Shown here one piece after another: positions 1 through 9,136 of a DNA stretch of 64,000 nucleotides. Each line of letters opens with the position of its first letter. The first letter of the stretch is position 1. A model generated the notes under the pieces. That model saw nothing but the letters and a program-made list of their open reading frames with translations, made no database searches and was not told the origin of the DNA. The stretch spans positions 17,205 to 81,204 of the forward strand of contig DGWI01000041.1 of assembly GCA_002396085.1 (NCBI GenBank). The letters run 5' to 3'. The DNA comes from Porphyromonadaceae bacterium UBA4262. GTDB lineage: Bacteria > Bacteroidota > Bacteroidia > Bacteroidales > Muribaculaceae. A program made the position numbers and the translations under genes.

Positions 1-59
1 TGGGCCTTGACGGCCAGCGCCGCAATGGTGCAGAGAATGAGTAGTAGAACTTTTCTCAT
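1..59 (-). CDS. N-terminus of a secreted protein, cut by the window edge
   Basis: Only the first 19 codons are present. They begin at an ATG read on the minus strand at 59 and encode a classical Sec signal peptide: MRK, then a leucine/isoleucine-rich core, ending in a VKA-type cleavage region. Nothing of the mature protein is visible, so no function can be given. The gene lies downstream of the giant secreted protein on the same strand, but the terminator at 141-188 separates them, so it is probably transcribed independently. A single Cys sits inside the hydrophobic core, but there is no clear lipobox. Confidence 0.6.
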   Translation of the reverse strand, partial: MRKVLLLILCTIAALAVKA

Positions 60-140
60 AGTTTTTTGTCTATTATTTAGTGTCAGTTTCGCATAATAGA
101 CGCAAATAACCACCAAAAAGTTTCATTAAAACACGTTAAG

Positions 141-188
141 AAAACCAAAAAAGATGCCGCATGGCTTGGAGAGAGCACATGCGGCATC
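141..188 (-). terminator. Rho-independent terminator after the giant secreted protein
   Basis: Perfect 11-bp arms (153-163 and 178-188) form a hairpin with a 14-nt loop. Read on the minus strand, the stem is followed by a run of six Ts. It ends transcription of the 2148-aa gene and uncouples the gene that starts at 59. Confidence 0.85.
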
Positions 189-222
189 AGCGAGAGCAAG
201 TTACTATATACTTTTCTTTTTA

Positions 223-3200
223 TTAATTCTTCATTATCTTGGCTGTGGTGACGGCACCATCGGTGTAGCGGGTGACAACGATATTGACTCCATCGAACGG
301 ACGGTCACTCACCTGACCCATAGCGTTGACATAGTGCACACTTTGTATCTCGCGACCAGCATCGATGCCACTGACGGCTGTCGCCGGATTGACATTGATG
401 GTGAGTTGCAGCCACTGAGTGTGCCCCTTGGCGGTCATGCGCACCAGCACAGTGTGTTCACCTTGCTGTTTGCCATTGATTGACAGCACATTGTCATCAC
501 CATCCTTGGTCACTGCCACGATATCGTTGTCAACCTCTTCATCGAGGTAATAACGCTCACGGGCACCATTGTCGGCATGAGCAAAATATCCTGACAAGTC
601 GACACTAAACTCACCCAGAGGCACATCGACCGTTGCCACAGTGACATCGGGCATACAGCCCAGGTCGTCCATAGCGAAGTACTTGGGTGTCACTAGACCA
701 TAGTTATTAGACTCGCTGCCACTGAAGGTGAACATGAGTCGGGTCACCTTGCCCAGCGGGCGCAGGTCAACCCACTCCCAGGTGTCGAGCACATAGCGGT
801 TGGCCTCGGCTGCACGATAGTCGCCCAGATTGAAGTCCACACTCTTACTTGAGCCATCGGCAGCGGTGCCGGTGACAGTCAAGGTGAAGTAAGAACCAGC
901 CTTGAAGGGCTCGGAGAATCCATCGCCAGTGACCATGCTCTTGTAGGCGACCGGGGTGTTGGTCACATACATGCCCATGACCGAGTCGCCCTGGGCATCG
1001 TTAGTGACCTCGACGGTCAAGCCCTCGGGATAAGCCACGGTGAAGTTCGAGCCGCTGTGGGCTGCACCGACGACATTGCGCCAGTCGTCCTGACCATAGT
1101 TGTTGAATTCGGTCGAAGTCTCACTGCTTAATGCATAGCCATACCAGTATTTATAACTGGGCATCGCACCCTGGTTGAAGGCGAACGAGCCGCTGAAGTA
1201 GACATCGTTCTCGAGGTCAAATGCCTCATCGTGCGAGTTCTCGGCCAGATAGTTGTCGTCCATCGTTGCGACCACCTGCTCGCCACGGACGATGACACCG
1301 GCTTTGGCGGTGGCAGTCTGTCCGTCGGCACTTGTGACCTTGACCTTGTAGCCCCAGGTGTACTCAGGCTGGACAGTGACGGTTGCCTCGTTGCCCAAGT
1401 TATTGTTCATCTGGTCGGTCCACTCATAGGTGTAAGGCTCATCGCCACCGGCAATGACTGGAGTAAGGGTTGCCTCGTCACCAGCCTCGATGGATGCACC
1501 CGTCAGGGTAGCGGTCAGCGGCTCGATGTGGCGCGCTGTGGTGAACTCGGCCTTGACGACCTCGCTCTCGTTGCCCAGCGCACTCACGTTAAGGAAGTAT
1601 GTCTCATACTTGGTATTCTCGTCAAGACCATCGAATGTGGTCGTAGCCTCCTTGCCGGCCATCACCGATTGCGGTGTGCCTGCTTTCAAGTCCTCGGCAC
1701 TCGGAGCCTTGCGTGGAGCGGCATTACCCTGCTCGGGCTTAGTGGCCTTGACCACCTGGCTATAGAGTTTGCCACTGACGGTCCACATGGTCTTAACGCT
1801 GGCACCCGCCTCGGTGATATTGGCCACCTGAGGATAGCCCTCGACTATTTCAGGAGTCTCCTCGCTGAGTTCTACATACTCGTATGCTCCAACGGTCGGA
1901 GTCTCGGCATTGCGCTCCATGCCATCGGCATCGACGGTGATGAAGTCGACAGGCAGTGCACTGCACAGGTTGCCCTGTGCGCGCAGGTGCAGGTCATCGT
2001 TGCTCAGGAATTGAGCCTGCTCGACAGTGTTAGTCTCGCTACCCACCAGTGTGTTGAGCGCGGTGATGTCGGCTGCATAATCCTTGACCATGACATCGCT
2101 CGAGGCATTATAGAACACATTGTTCAGCATCTGGGTCTTCTTGACATTGTCCTCGCTGAAGAACAGTGCCACACCCAGACCGCCTGTGGTGAAGTTTTGG
2201 AACAGGTTGTTCTGCAACTTCACGCCGCTGTAGTTTGCATCATTGCCACCATTGTAGTAGCAGTATCCAGCGCTACCGTTCACGGCCACCGTGTTGTAAT
2301 AGACATGGACATTGCTCAACTGGCTATTGATTTGCAGACCTGCTGCATTGTTGTTGGGCGCATTGGTAATAGCGATCGCATTGTTATAGACCAGTGCGGG
2401 ATTCTGCGGGTCGGTGCTTCCGCCTTTCTCGCGGAAGTAGATACCCGTGCTGTAGGTACTCTGGCTGTTGACCACCACATTGTTGCTCACCACAAAGGCA
2501 CCAGTCAGGCGATAGAGATCCATGCCCTGGTAGCCATTCTTGGTGGTTGCAGTCTGTGTGATAACATTACCATCAATCACAGCATCCTCAGTGTCAGTAA
2601 CATAGACACCTTTGCTGCCAGCCTCGCTCACCACATTGTTGCGGATGATGAGACCACGTTGGTCGTTATAGGCCACCTTGCTTGGGCCGTAGATATACAT
2701 GGCGATATTGCCGCCATCCATCGTGTTGTCCTCGATGGTGACATAGTCATTGCCCTGGTTGTTCTCGCTGCCCGACTCGGTGCGAATCAGACTGATGCCC
2801 GAAGTTGCGGGCTCGGCCTTGATATAGCAGCCACGCACCGTGAAGTAGTGGCAACGGTCGCTGGCCTGGATAGCATTGGGATAACTCTGGTTCGAGGGGA
2901 TGAAACTCATGTTCTCGAGGGTGAGGTGTGCGGTGTTGACCACATAGACCATACCCTTCTTGTAGTATGACGATCCAGGAACCGACTCGACAACACCAGT
3001 ACCCTTGATGACCACGTTGTCACGGTTGCCACTCTTAGCCGTGAACACAATGTTGTGCTCGGCGCTGGTTCCGGCAACGTTCTCAATGGTGAGGTTTTCG
3101 GCATAGGTGCCGTCCTCGACCTCAAAGCGCACAGGGCCGTCAACACCCACGCTCATCGCCTGGATGGCAGCGGCAAATGTCGGATAATCGGCTTCATCGC

Positions 3201-6200
3201 TGGCACCGATGGTGTATGTTCCATGGAAGCCTGCACAGATTTCACGTTCAGCCATTGATGCCTCGACCACGGTGGTGTCGACACCGCCCGTGAGTGAGAC
3301 AAATGTTGCACCCACCTTCTCGCCAGGCACAGCCTCGTCCTTCAGGTCGTAGGCAAGCCACAAATAATAAGTACCCTTCTCCGTGATTTCGATCGGCTTC
3401 TCGGCAGTAAAAACCAACTGGTCACCCACCGTGGCGGTGGCAAACAGGTCATTGGCCGAGAAACCGTCGGCAGTGCCAGTATAGTACAACTTGGCGGCTG
3501 CGATATTGTCGATGCCTGTGGCGTTAAACTTGATATCGTTGATGCTGACCTTGTCGTTGTCATGTGCTACGACCAGGGCAACACGACTGATGATTGCGTC
3601 GTGCGAACCACGCACCACCTGCTCGTCGGTGGCGGCACCGGCCTTGATGGAGTCGAGGGTAAGCGCCCTGTATTCGTGCAGATAGACTTCAATCTCCCAA
3701 CCCGAGGTCTGAGAAGCGTAACTCGAGTTGCTGGTGGTGAAGTGGATGGTCATGGTGCCGTCCTCGGCACGCGAAATCAGATGGTCGGGACCATAGGTAG
3801 CATAGTAGGGCGACGACGAGCCGTTGGTGGTGACCAGTGCAGCATCGTTGACCTCGCGGCCATTATAGACGTTGAACTTGTTGTAGGATGATGAACCAGT
3901 GCCGAACTGTATGGCGTTGATCTCGATGCCACAATTTTCAACACCAGGCACAAACGTGATGGTACCGTCAAAGCCTGCACTGAAGTTCTCATCGGGTCCA
4001 CCGTCATCATAGAAGCGGATGGACTTGGTGATGGTCACCACATTGACTCCAGGCTGCATAATGAGCATAGCCTTGGTCACGCGATTGCCATCGGGGTTGC
4101 CGTTAGCAACGGCTTGGCTACCATCGGCAAACTGCAACTCGACCAGCGAGGCATCGATGGCAACCTCGGCATCGGCATCCTGCTTGACATCGACTAGCAC
4201 CCAGAAGTGGTTGACACCCTCGGCCAGAGCCTTCTCGCCTGTGATGACGAGTGCGTCGCCAGTGGGTTGAGCATTGCCAAACTCAACGGCATTGTCCAGT
4301 GTCGACTCTGCGCCACTATACAAGACCTTCACCTTGTCTATAGCCTCGACACCGGTCAGGCTGAGTTTGACGCCGGTCAGAGTCTTGGTGGTCAGCGTGC
4401 CCTCGGTCACAACATTGAAGTCAATCAGGTGGGCATCGGTCGAGCCGACTGCGAGGATAGCGGTGCTCGTCTGGTTGACGGTAACCTCGTTGACGGTCAT
4501 GTCGTGGTTGAGGAATGGACGAACCGTAGCCATCCAACCCGTGGCAGCATAATAACTGCTCGTGGCGTTGGGATTGAAGCGGATGGTCAGCGAGCCGTCG
4601 GCACTGGTCGAACGCAGGACCTTACCAGGACCCACATTGGCTTGGCTGGCATCGCTCAGACTCCACAGCAAGTTCTCGCTGTTGACGCTAGTGCCACTGT
4701 AGATTTCAAACACGGCCTTGGTGCCGTAACTGGTGCCTGAATAGTAGACATCAAACTTCGAGAAATCGATCTCGGCCACAGTGTTCTCGATGGTTGGGGT
4801 GAAGGTCACGATATAGTCGGCATCGGCAGTCTCATACTTGCCGCCGTAGCCCTCGGTGTGGGTAAACTTCCACTCTCCACTGATGTTGTGGCTGTGGCTG
4901 CCCTGTGTGGCATGGCAGATGTTGTCCACCGTGCGGGTGACACTCACGGCCTCAGATGGAGTGTGCGCTGTGCCGCCCACGGTCACGTCTTGCAGCGACA
5001 GGGTCACCTGCTCGCCATTCTGTGCAGCCTCGTTGAGGTCGAGAACAATGGCCACATAGTTGTGTCCCTCGACCAGTTCCTTGTCACCCGTAAGTGCGAT
5101 AGCGGTGCCAGTCACATCGGCTTCACCGAACTGGTCGGTGGTGGCAAAGGTATTTTTTTTGCCTAGATAGTAGGCACGAGCCTTGGCCACATTCTTGGCA
5201 TCGGCAAGATTGAGGTTGATGCCTGTCAGGTGCAACGCATTGCTGGTGTTATCGGTCATCACATCGACAATGAGCATCTGGGCATCCTGGTCGCCTGCGG
5301 CGACGGTGGCTGTCGAGGCAGCCTCGCCTGTGACCGCATTGAAAGTCATGTCGCCTGGCAGGAATTGGCTCACAGTAGCCTCCCAGCCGGCCTTGGGATA
5401 ACCGGCAGTACTCTTCAGATAGACGGTCATCGAACCGTCCTCAGCGGTCGACTTGACTAACTCGGCCTCATCGAGCAGAGTGGCAATGAGATTTTCCTCA
5501 TTGACCTCACGACCGTTGTAGAATTTGAAGACATCGTTGTAGCCCACCGATGAGGTGTTGAACAACTCCAGTTTGGTGAAGTCGACCTTGATGGCCTGTC
5601 CAGGTGTCGCGGGCACAAAGGTCACTTGACCCTCAAAGCCCTGAGTGATGGTGGCATCCTTGCCGCCATCATCGTAGAAGGCCACGTTGTCACCGATGGT
5701 GTAAGTCGTTGCCTCGCTACCCATCAAGATCGTATTCTCGATAGTCACGGCATCGCCGGTGGCGCCGGTGGCCGTGCGTGCCTCATCGGCAACCTTCACG
5801 CTCTGGATGGTGAGCGAGGGGATGGTGCCAGAAGCATCGGGCAGAACGTCGGCCACGACCATCATACGGTTGTGACCGTTCTTGAGTGTCACGTCTGTGG
5901 CGGTGAGGGCATCGCCCACTGTGGCAGCCGTTGCAAGCACTGTAGAACCAGTCACCAGACGCACATTGGTGACCTGGGTTGAGCCGGCGAGAGTGCTGGC
6001 ATCAATGACTAGCTCGTTGAGAATGAGCGGGTTGCCGCCACCATCGGTAACGATGTCCACACCAAAGATTTCCTGATTCTTGGCTCCGCGCCAGGTGCTG
6101 GGCAGACCCGTGACGGCACTGGTGCTCACATACTCCATGTCCTTGGGACTGACACTGGTGACGGTGATGTCCCAACCAGTCATTCCTGTGGTTCCACGCG

Positions 6201-6669
6201 TCGTGCAACCGAATGCAACCATGCCGTTATCGGTAGTTGATGTGAAAGTGTAGTTCACGTCACTTGCAGTGATTTCTTTTACCCATCCGGCAGGAAAATA
6301 GGTAAAGGGAGATGCTCCACCGGCACCACTTGTGCCAATCTTGGAGTAATCAACATCACCATCGTACATAATCAGGCGTGTGCCGCCCGAAATGTCAATG
6401 GCATTGACCGTAATCACAATCTGCTCACCTTCGTTGGCCGGTTGGAAGGCGACACCGAAGTCCTTGTAATTAGGAATCGTTCCACTCTCTACAGCCTTGA
6501 AGGTAACCGTACCATCGACTGTATAGAGCGAGCATACCCCGTCAGACGACGGCAGATAGACCGTCGAGCCGCTACTGACCACTGTGGGTCCCTGAACGCT
6601 AGCCGAAGCCTCGATGGTGATACTCATGAACATCACCACAAGGAGAAAACAAGTTTTTAGATACCTCAT
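223..6669 (-). CDS. Giant multidomain secreted protein under a cobalamin riboswitch (DUF4465-like module, T9SS-like tail)
   Basis: A 2148-aa exported protein. The signal peptide covers about residues 1-23. Four alternations follow of a CUB-like module (hallmark YDDGG at about 333 and 886) and a beta-sandwich resembling the N-terminal module of BNR/sialidase-type proteins, together spanning about 40-1145. A right-handed beta-helix-like region (about 1150-1530) has repeated IxNNxV patterns. FN3-like (about 1600-1705) and PKD/Ig-like (about 1710-1795) domains come next. At about 1800-2005 lies a module resembling DUF4465: it has TNTPVAYKSM, a KAGSYFTLTVTG stretch, LGDYR, WEWVDLRPLG and TPKYFAMDDLG. 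The last ~45 residues are a short sorting-type tail (VHYVNAMGQVSDRPFDGVN). It is the first gene after a B12 riboswitch, so expression should fall when cobalamin is plentiful. DUF4465 proteins are, from memory, associated with B12 loci, including BtuH-type binders. Corrinoid capture is therefore my inference; an adhesin is the alternative. Confidence 0.8.
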   Translation of the reverse strand: MRYLKTCFLLVVMFMSITIEASASVQGPTVVSSGSTVYLPSSDGVCSLYTVDGTVTFKAVESGTIPNYKDFGVAFQPANEGEQIVITVNAIDISGGTRLIMYDGDVDYSKIGTSGAGGASPFTYFPAGWVKEITASDVNYTFTSTTDNGMVAFGCTTRGTTGMTGWDITVTSVSPKDMEYVSTSAVTGLPSTWRGAKNQEIFGVDIVTDGGGNPLILNELVIDASTLAGSTQVTNVRLVTGSTVLATAATVGDALTATDVTLKNGHNRMMVVADVLPDASGTIPSLTIQSVKVADEARTATGATGDAVTIENTILMGSEATTYTIGDNVAFYDDGGKDATITQGFEGQVTFVPATPGQAIKVDFTKLELFNTSSVGYNDVFKFYNGREVNEENLIATLLDEAELVKSTAEDGSMTVYLKSTAGYPKAGWEATVSQFLPGDMTFNAVTGEAASTATVAAGDQDAQMLIVDVMTDNTSNALHLTGINLNLADAKNVAKARAYYLGKKNTFATTDQFGEADVTGTAIALTGDKELVEGHNYVAIVLDLNEAAQNGEQVTLSLQDVTVGGTAHTPSEAVSVTRTVDNICHATQGSHSHNISGEWKFTHTEGYGGKYETADADYIVTFTPTIENTVAEIDFSKFDVYYSGTSYGTKAVFEIYSGTSVNSENLLWSLSDASQANVGPGKVLRSTSADGSLTIRFNPNATSSYYAATGWMATVRPFLNHDMTVNEVTVNQTSTAILAVGSTDAHLIDFNVVTEGTLTTKTLTGVKLSLTGVEAIDKVKVLYSGAESTLDNAVEFGNAQPTGDALVITGEKALAEGVNHFWVLVDVKQDADAEVAIDASLVELQFADGSQAVANGNPDGNRVTKAMLIMQPGVNVVTITKSIRFYDDGGPDENFSAGFDGTITFVPGVENCGIEINAIQFGTGSSSYNKFNVYNGREVNDAALVTTNGSSSPYYATYGPDHLISRAEDGTMTIHFTTSNSSYASQTSGWEIEVYLHEYRALTLDSIKAGAATDEQVVRGSHDAIISRVALVVAHDNDKVSINDIKFNATGIDNIAAAKLYYTGTADGFSANDLFATATVGDQLVFTAEKPIEITEKGTYYLWLAYDLKDEAVPGEKVGATFVSLTGGVDTTVVEASMAEREICAGFHGTYTIGASDEADYPTFAAAIQAMSVGVDGPVRFEVEDGTYAENLTIENVAGTSAEHNIVFTAKSGNRDNVVIKGTGVVESVPGSSYYKKGMVYVVNTAHLTLENMSFIPSNQSYPNAIQASDRCHYFTVRGCYIKAEPATSGISLIRTESGSENNQGNDYVTIEDNTMDGGNIAMYIYGPSKVAYNDQRGLIIRNNVVSEAGSKGVYVTDTEDAVIDGNVITQTATTKNGYQGMDLYRLTGAFVVSNNVVVNSQSTYSTGIYFREKGGSTDPQNPALVYNNAIAITNAPNNNAAGLQINSQLSNVHVYYNTVAVNGSAGYCYYNGGNDANYSGVKLQNNLFQNFTTGGLGVALFFSEDNVKKTQMLNNVFYNASSDVMVKDYAADITALNTLVGSETNTVEQAQFLSNDDLHLRAQGNLCSALPVDFITVDADGMERNAETPTVGAYEYVELSEETPEIVEGYPQVANITEAGASVKTMWTVSGKLYSQVVKATKPEQGNAAPRKAPSAEDLKAGTPQSVMAGKEATTTFDGLDENTKYETYFLNVSALGNESEVVKAEFTTARHIEPLTATLTGASIEAGDEATLTPVIAGGDEPYTYEWTDQMNNNLGNEATVTVQPEYTWGYKVKVTSADGQTATAKAGVIVRGEQVVATMDDNYLAENSHDEAFDLENDVYFSGSFAFNQGAMPSYKYWYGYALSSETSTEFNNYGQDDWRNVVGAAHSGSNFTVAYPEGLTVEVTNDAQGDSVMGMYVTNTPVAYKSMVTGDGFSEPFKAGSYFTLTVTGTAADGSSKSVDFNLGDYRAAEANRYVLDTWEWVDLRPLGKVTRLMFTFSGSESNNYGLVTPKYFAMDDLGCMPDVTVATVDVPLGEFSVDLSGYFAHADNGARERYYLDEEVDNDIVAVTKDGDDNVLSINGKQQGEHTVLVRMTAKGHTQWLQLTINVNPATAVSGIDAGREIQSVHYVNAMGQVSDRPFDGVNIVVTRYTDGAVTTAKIMKN

Positions 6670-6850
6670 ATTGTTTAAGTTTAGTTACGAGTTACGAGCA
6701 ATGCTGTCGTGCATTGAGCCAGTAACACGTCACCACTCAACATGGCATAACCTGGTGCCAATGTCGGGTCGCCTTAAATAATATAAGGTGTAAGAATACG
6801 ATGTGTGTTCCGGCTCTAATTCCACGAGAGCGCGAAATTTAAGCATAACA

Positions 6851-7030
6851 TGGCAGGTCTTCTGACTTGTCCCCTCGGTTGGCCGCCTTCCCATGACAAC
6901 AGATGCCACAGTGGCTTGCTTTGCCAACCGACCGTTGGAACTTACAGCAGCGGGTTCTGTTCAGGATTCTCACCTGATTCCCTTTTCAGCCGTGCGGTAC
7001 GGATGCCCGTCACGGCCACCACATTACGTT
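6851..7030 (-). promoter_or_regulatory. Cobalamin (AdoCbl-class) riboswitch
   Basis: Read on the minus strand, the conserved core appears in order: a GAAAAGGGAA block, a small hairpin of GGTGAGAATCC type, CCCGCTGCTGTAAG, CCACTG (6909-6915), GGGAAGGC, and the terminal B12 box AAGTCAGAAGACCTGCC (6852-6868). This order is specific to cobalamin riboswitches. It lies 182 nt upstream of the start codon at 6669. No strong terminator is visible between the aptamer and the gene, so control by blocking translation initiation is the likelier mode. Confidence 0.95.
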
Positions 7031-7038
7031 TGAGACCA

Positions 7039-7046
7039 CAAAGATA
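7039..7046 (-). promoter_or_regulatory. Bacteroidetes -7 element of the riboswitch transcript
   Basis: TATCTTTG on the minus strand matches the TAnnTTTG consensus. It would start transcription right at the 5' edge of the aptamer. The upstream -33 element is weak (TTGT near 7064-7067). Confidence 0.6.
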
Positions 7047-7204
7047 CAACATTATTTCCATTCACAAGCCATCCACCACTATATTTTAACTTTTAGGACA
7101 AAAAAAAGAATCTCACTTGTTATACAAGAGTTAACTAATGTTAATTATCTAAACACTTTACTCATTTTTTTCCAACAAAGCACTCCTGTATACACATATT
7201 TCCG

Positions 7205-7212
7205 TAAATTTG
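7205..7212 (+). promoter_or_regulatory. -7 element for the secreted protein at 7280
   Basis: TAAATTTG fits TAnnTTTG and lies 67 nt before the start codon. I see no convincing -33 element. Confidence 0.45.
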
Positions 7213-7279
7213 CACTGAATTACAACCCATTCTTTAATAATAATTCATTTTATCTACTAACATCTAATTTTTGACCCTT

Positions 7280-8041
7280 ATGAAAAAATTGTTTACTCTT
7301 CTTGCTGTAGCTGCCATGGCACTGGGTGCCCATGCACAAAACACCCTCACCGTTTGCGAGGGCCTGTATTACTCGAATGCTTCGCCCATCTGCGGATTGT
7401 ATGCCGACACCGAGGGCACGATGACCCAGACTATCTATCCGGCAGACATACTCGCCGAGATGTCGGGCAAGCAAATCACCGACTTGACTTTCTACACCCT
7501 GGCCGACTACTACATCTCTCAAGGTCAGGAAAGCACTGATGCCACCGACTACATCAACTTTGAGAACGCAACCCTGCAGCTGTCGCTGCTCGAGGTTGAT
7601 CAGTTAGGCTTTGAGCAAGCTGTCGCAGTGGATGGCGTGACTCCCGTAGCCACCGTCACCCCCACCATGGGCGACTACATGATGACTTTCAGCCTGGATC
7701 AGCCCTTTGTGTACAAGGGTGGCAACCTGCTTGTTGAGGTCAAGGTCATCACGCCCGGCACATGGGGGCAAACCTACTTCTTGGGTGAGGGTACCGAGGA
7801 TTACAACCCCGGATACTATCACATCGATGACCAAGAGGATGTTAATAGCTTCTTCCCCAAGGCTACGTTCGCCTACGACGACGTGCTGACGGGCATCACT
7901 GGCATCAACGAGACTGCTGTGGCCAGTGTGAAGTATGTCAACCTCAATGGCCAGACCAGCGACAAGCCCTTCAAGGGCGTGAACGTCAAGGTCATGACCC
8001 GCACCGACGGCACCACCACCTCGACCAAGGTCGTGTTCTAA
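7280..8041 (+). CDS. Secreted protein of unknown function with T9SS-like C-terminal tail
   Basis: A 253-aa protein. I start it at the ATG at 7280 (MKKLFTLLAV, ending AHA), because a TTG start nine bases upstream would add residues before an already complete signal peptide. The mature part is beta-rich and acidic with no catalytic motif I recognise. The C-terminal ~45 residues (VKYVNLNGQTSDKPFKGVN, then a TDGTTT stretch and a K-V-V-F end) closely match the tail of the giant protein at 223-6669, which suggests the same export or anchoring route. It is transcribed divergently from the riboswitch gene and followed by a strong terminator, so it is probably monocistronic. Confidence 0.8.
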   Translation: MKKLFTLLAVAAMALGAHAQNTLTVCEGLYYSNASPICGLYADTEGTMTQTIYPADILAEMSGKQITDLTFYTLADYYISQGQESTDATDYINFENATLQLSLLEVDQLGFEQAVAVDGVTPVATVTPTMGDYMMTFSLDQPFVYKGGNLLVEVKVITPGTWGQTYFLGEGTEDYNPGYYHIDDQEDVNSFFPKATFAYDDVLTGITGINETAVASVKYVNLNGQTSDKPFKGVNVKVMTRTDGTTTSTKVVF

Positions 8042-8071
8042 CTCATAGTTAACAGTTCATAGCTAACAGTT

Positions 8072-8111
8072 GACCGCCTGGCTCAAAAGCAGCCAGGCGG
8101 TCTTGATTTTG
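8072..8111 (+). terminator. Terminator after the secreted protein
   Basis: A 12-bp perfect stem (GACCGCCTGGCT, 8072-8083, with 8091-8102) and a 7-nt loop are followed by TTGATTTTGTATTTT. It lies 30 nt after the stop codon. Confidence 0.85.
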
Positions 8112-8147
8112 TATTTTGGCGAAAAAGAACCGTCCCCAATCCGCCAA

Positions 8148-9071
8148 TCAGCGCCACTGGGACAGGTCGCACTGGTGCTTGAGGGCGCGGGCGGTGGCTG
8201 AAGACATGCGCGGAAAGAAGGTGAGGCCCGTGCGTCGCTCGACTTCAGCAATGGTGGTAGCGTGGCGCGCCATGCCACCCTCACCGGCGGCGTTGTCGTA
8301 GACGAAAGCGATGGCGCGCTGCTGTCGTGGAGCATAGAGCACCTTGTAGAACGCGGCGGGCACTGCAATGTCGGCCTTGGGGCCGATGCGACGTGTACTG
8401 CCTGCCATGATAGGGCCTGTGTATATCCAGATGGAGCCATCACGCTTGGCCCAGCGATGCACGCTCTCCTCAAGTGTCCTCCACGGACCATTGTTGAGTT
8501 GTTCAATCTGTGGGCACATGTTGGTCATCAGGAAGCACTCGGTCATGGCCTGGCGATCCCAGCGCATGTCCATAGCGGGTGCCATGTGACCACGCGTGTA
8601 GCCACTCTTGCGGTAGTCACCCCAGTCGGGACTGCCCAGCACGTTGGGGTCGCCATTGAACTTGTAGTTGCGTCGCTTCTCAGCATCGGGAGCATCGGCC
8701 ATGGCTACCATTGTATTGGTCAATTCATAAGCCACACACGACGGTATGCGCAGCGAACGATTGAAGTAGACAGTGATAGCCTTGTAGTCAATGCGTTTGT
8801 TGCCCTGAGGCACCGTGACGGTGAGCAGCGACTTATCGGTCGTGACAGTTGTGCCCGTGAGCGACGAGATGCGCGGCACCGTTGTGAGTGATGCTTTCTG
8901 TTTCTTAGCTTTTGACTTTTGTTTCTTGCTTTTGGATTTCTTGGCTTTATTCTTGCTCTTGGCACTGGCTGTGGCACACCACTCGGTGCCACCAGTCAGG
9001 CTCGTGGTCAACTGCAGGGCGGGGCTGAGGCCCAAAACCGCCAGCAACATGATAGTTATCAGTCGTTTCAT
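8148..9071 (-). CDS. Secreted DNA/RNA non-specific endonuclease (paralogue 1)
   Basis: A 307-aa endonuclease of the Endonuclease_NS (Serratia nuclease / NUC1) family. It has a signal peptide, then a very Lys/Ser-rich linker (about residues 38-60), then the nuclease domain. The active-site motif is TRGHMAPAMDM (about 157-167), with the catalytic His in RGH. The following TNMCPQ and LNNGPW hold the expected metal-coordinating Asn. The usual DRGH is TRGH here, a tolerated change in the family. It cleaves DNA and RNA in the periplasm or outside the cell, and is a neighbour and paralogue of the gene at 9137-9940 on the same strand, 65 nt apart. The basic linker could bind nucleic acid or the cell surface. 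Confidence 0.88.
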   Translation of the reverse strand: MKRLITIMLLAVLGLSPALQLTTSLTGGTEWCATASAKSKNKAKKSKSKKQKSKAKKQKASLTTVPRISSLTGTTVTTDKSLLTVTVPQGNKRIDYKAITVYFNRSLRIPSCVAYELTNTMVAMADAPDAEKRRNYKFNGDPNVLGSPDWGDYRKSGYTRGHMAPAMDMRWDRQAMTECFLMTNMCPQIEQLNNGPWRTLEESVHRWAKRDGSIWIYTGPIMAGSTRRIGPKADIAVPAAFYKVLYAPRQQRAIAFVYDNAAGEGGMARHATTIAEVERRTGLTFFPRMSSATARALKHQCDLSQWR

Positions 9072-9136
9072 ACCAAAGAGAATTTTTTCTGAGGCAGACC
9101 CTCAGAGTACATGGACGGCACGTATGTACCATTGAG

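Noticed and set aside
1231..2970. A 579-codon open frame on the plus strand
   Set aside because: It is antisense to the giant secreted protein, with composition (many His, Val, Cys) typical of a shadow frame. It has no signal, motif or promoter.
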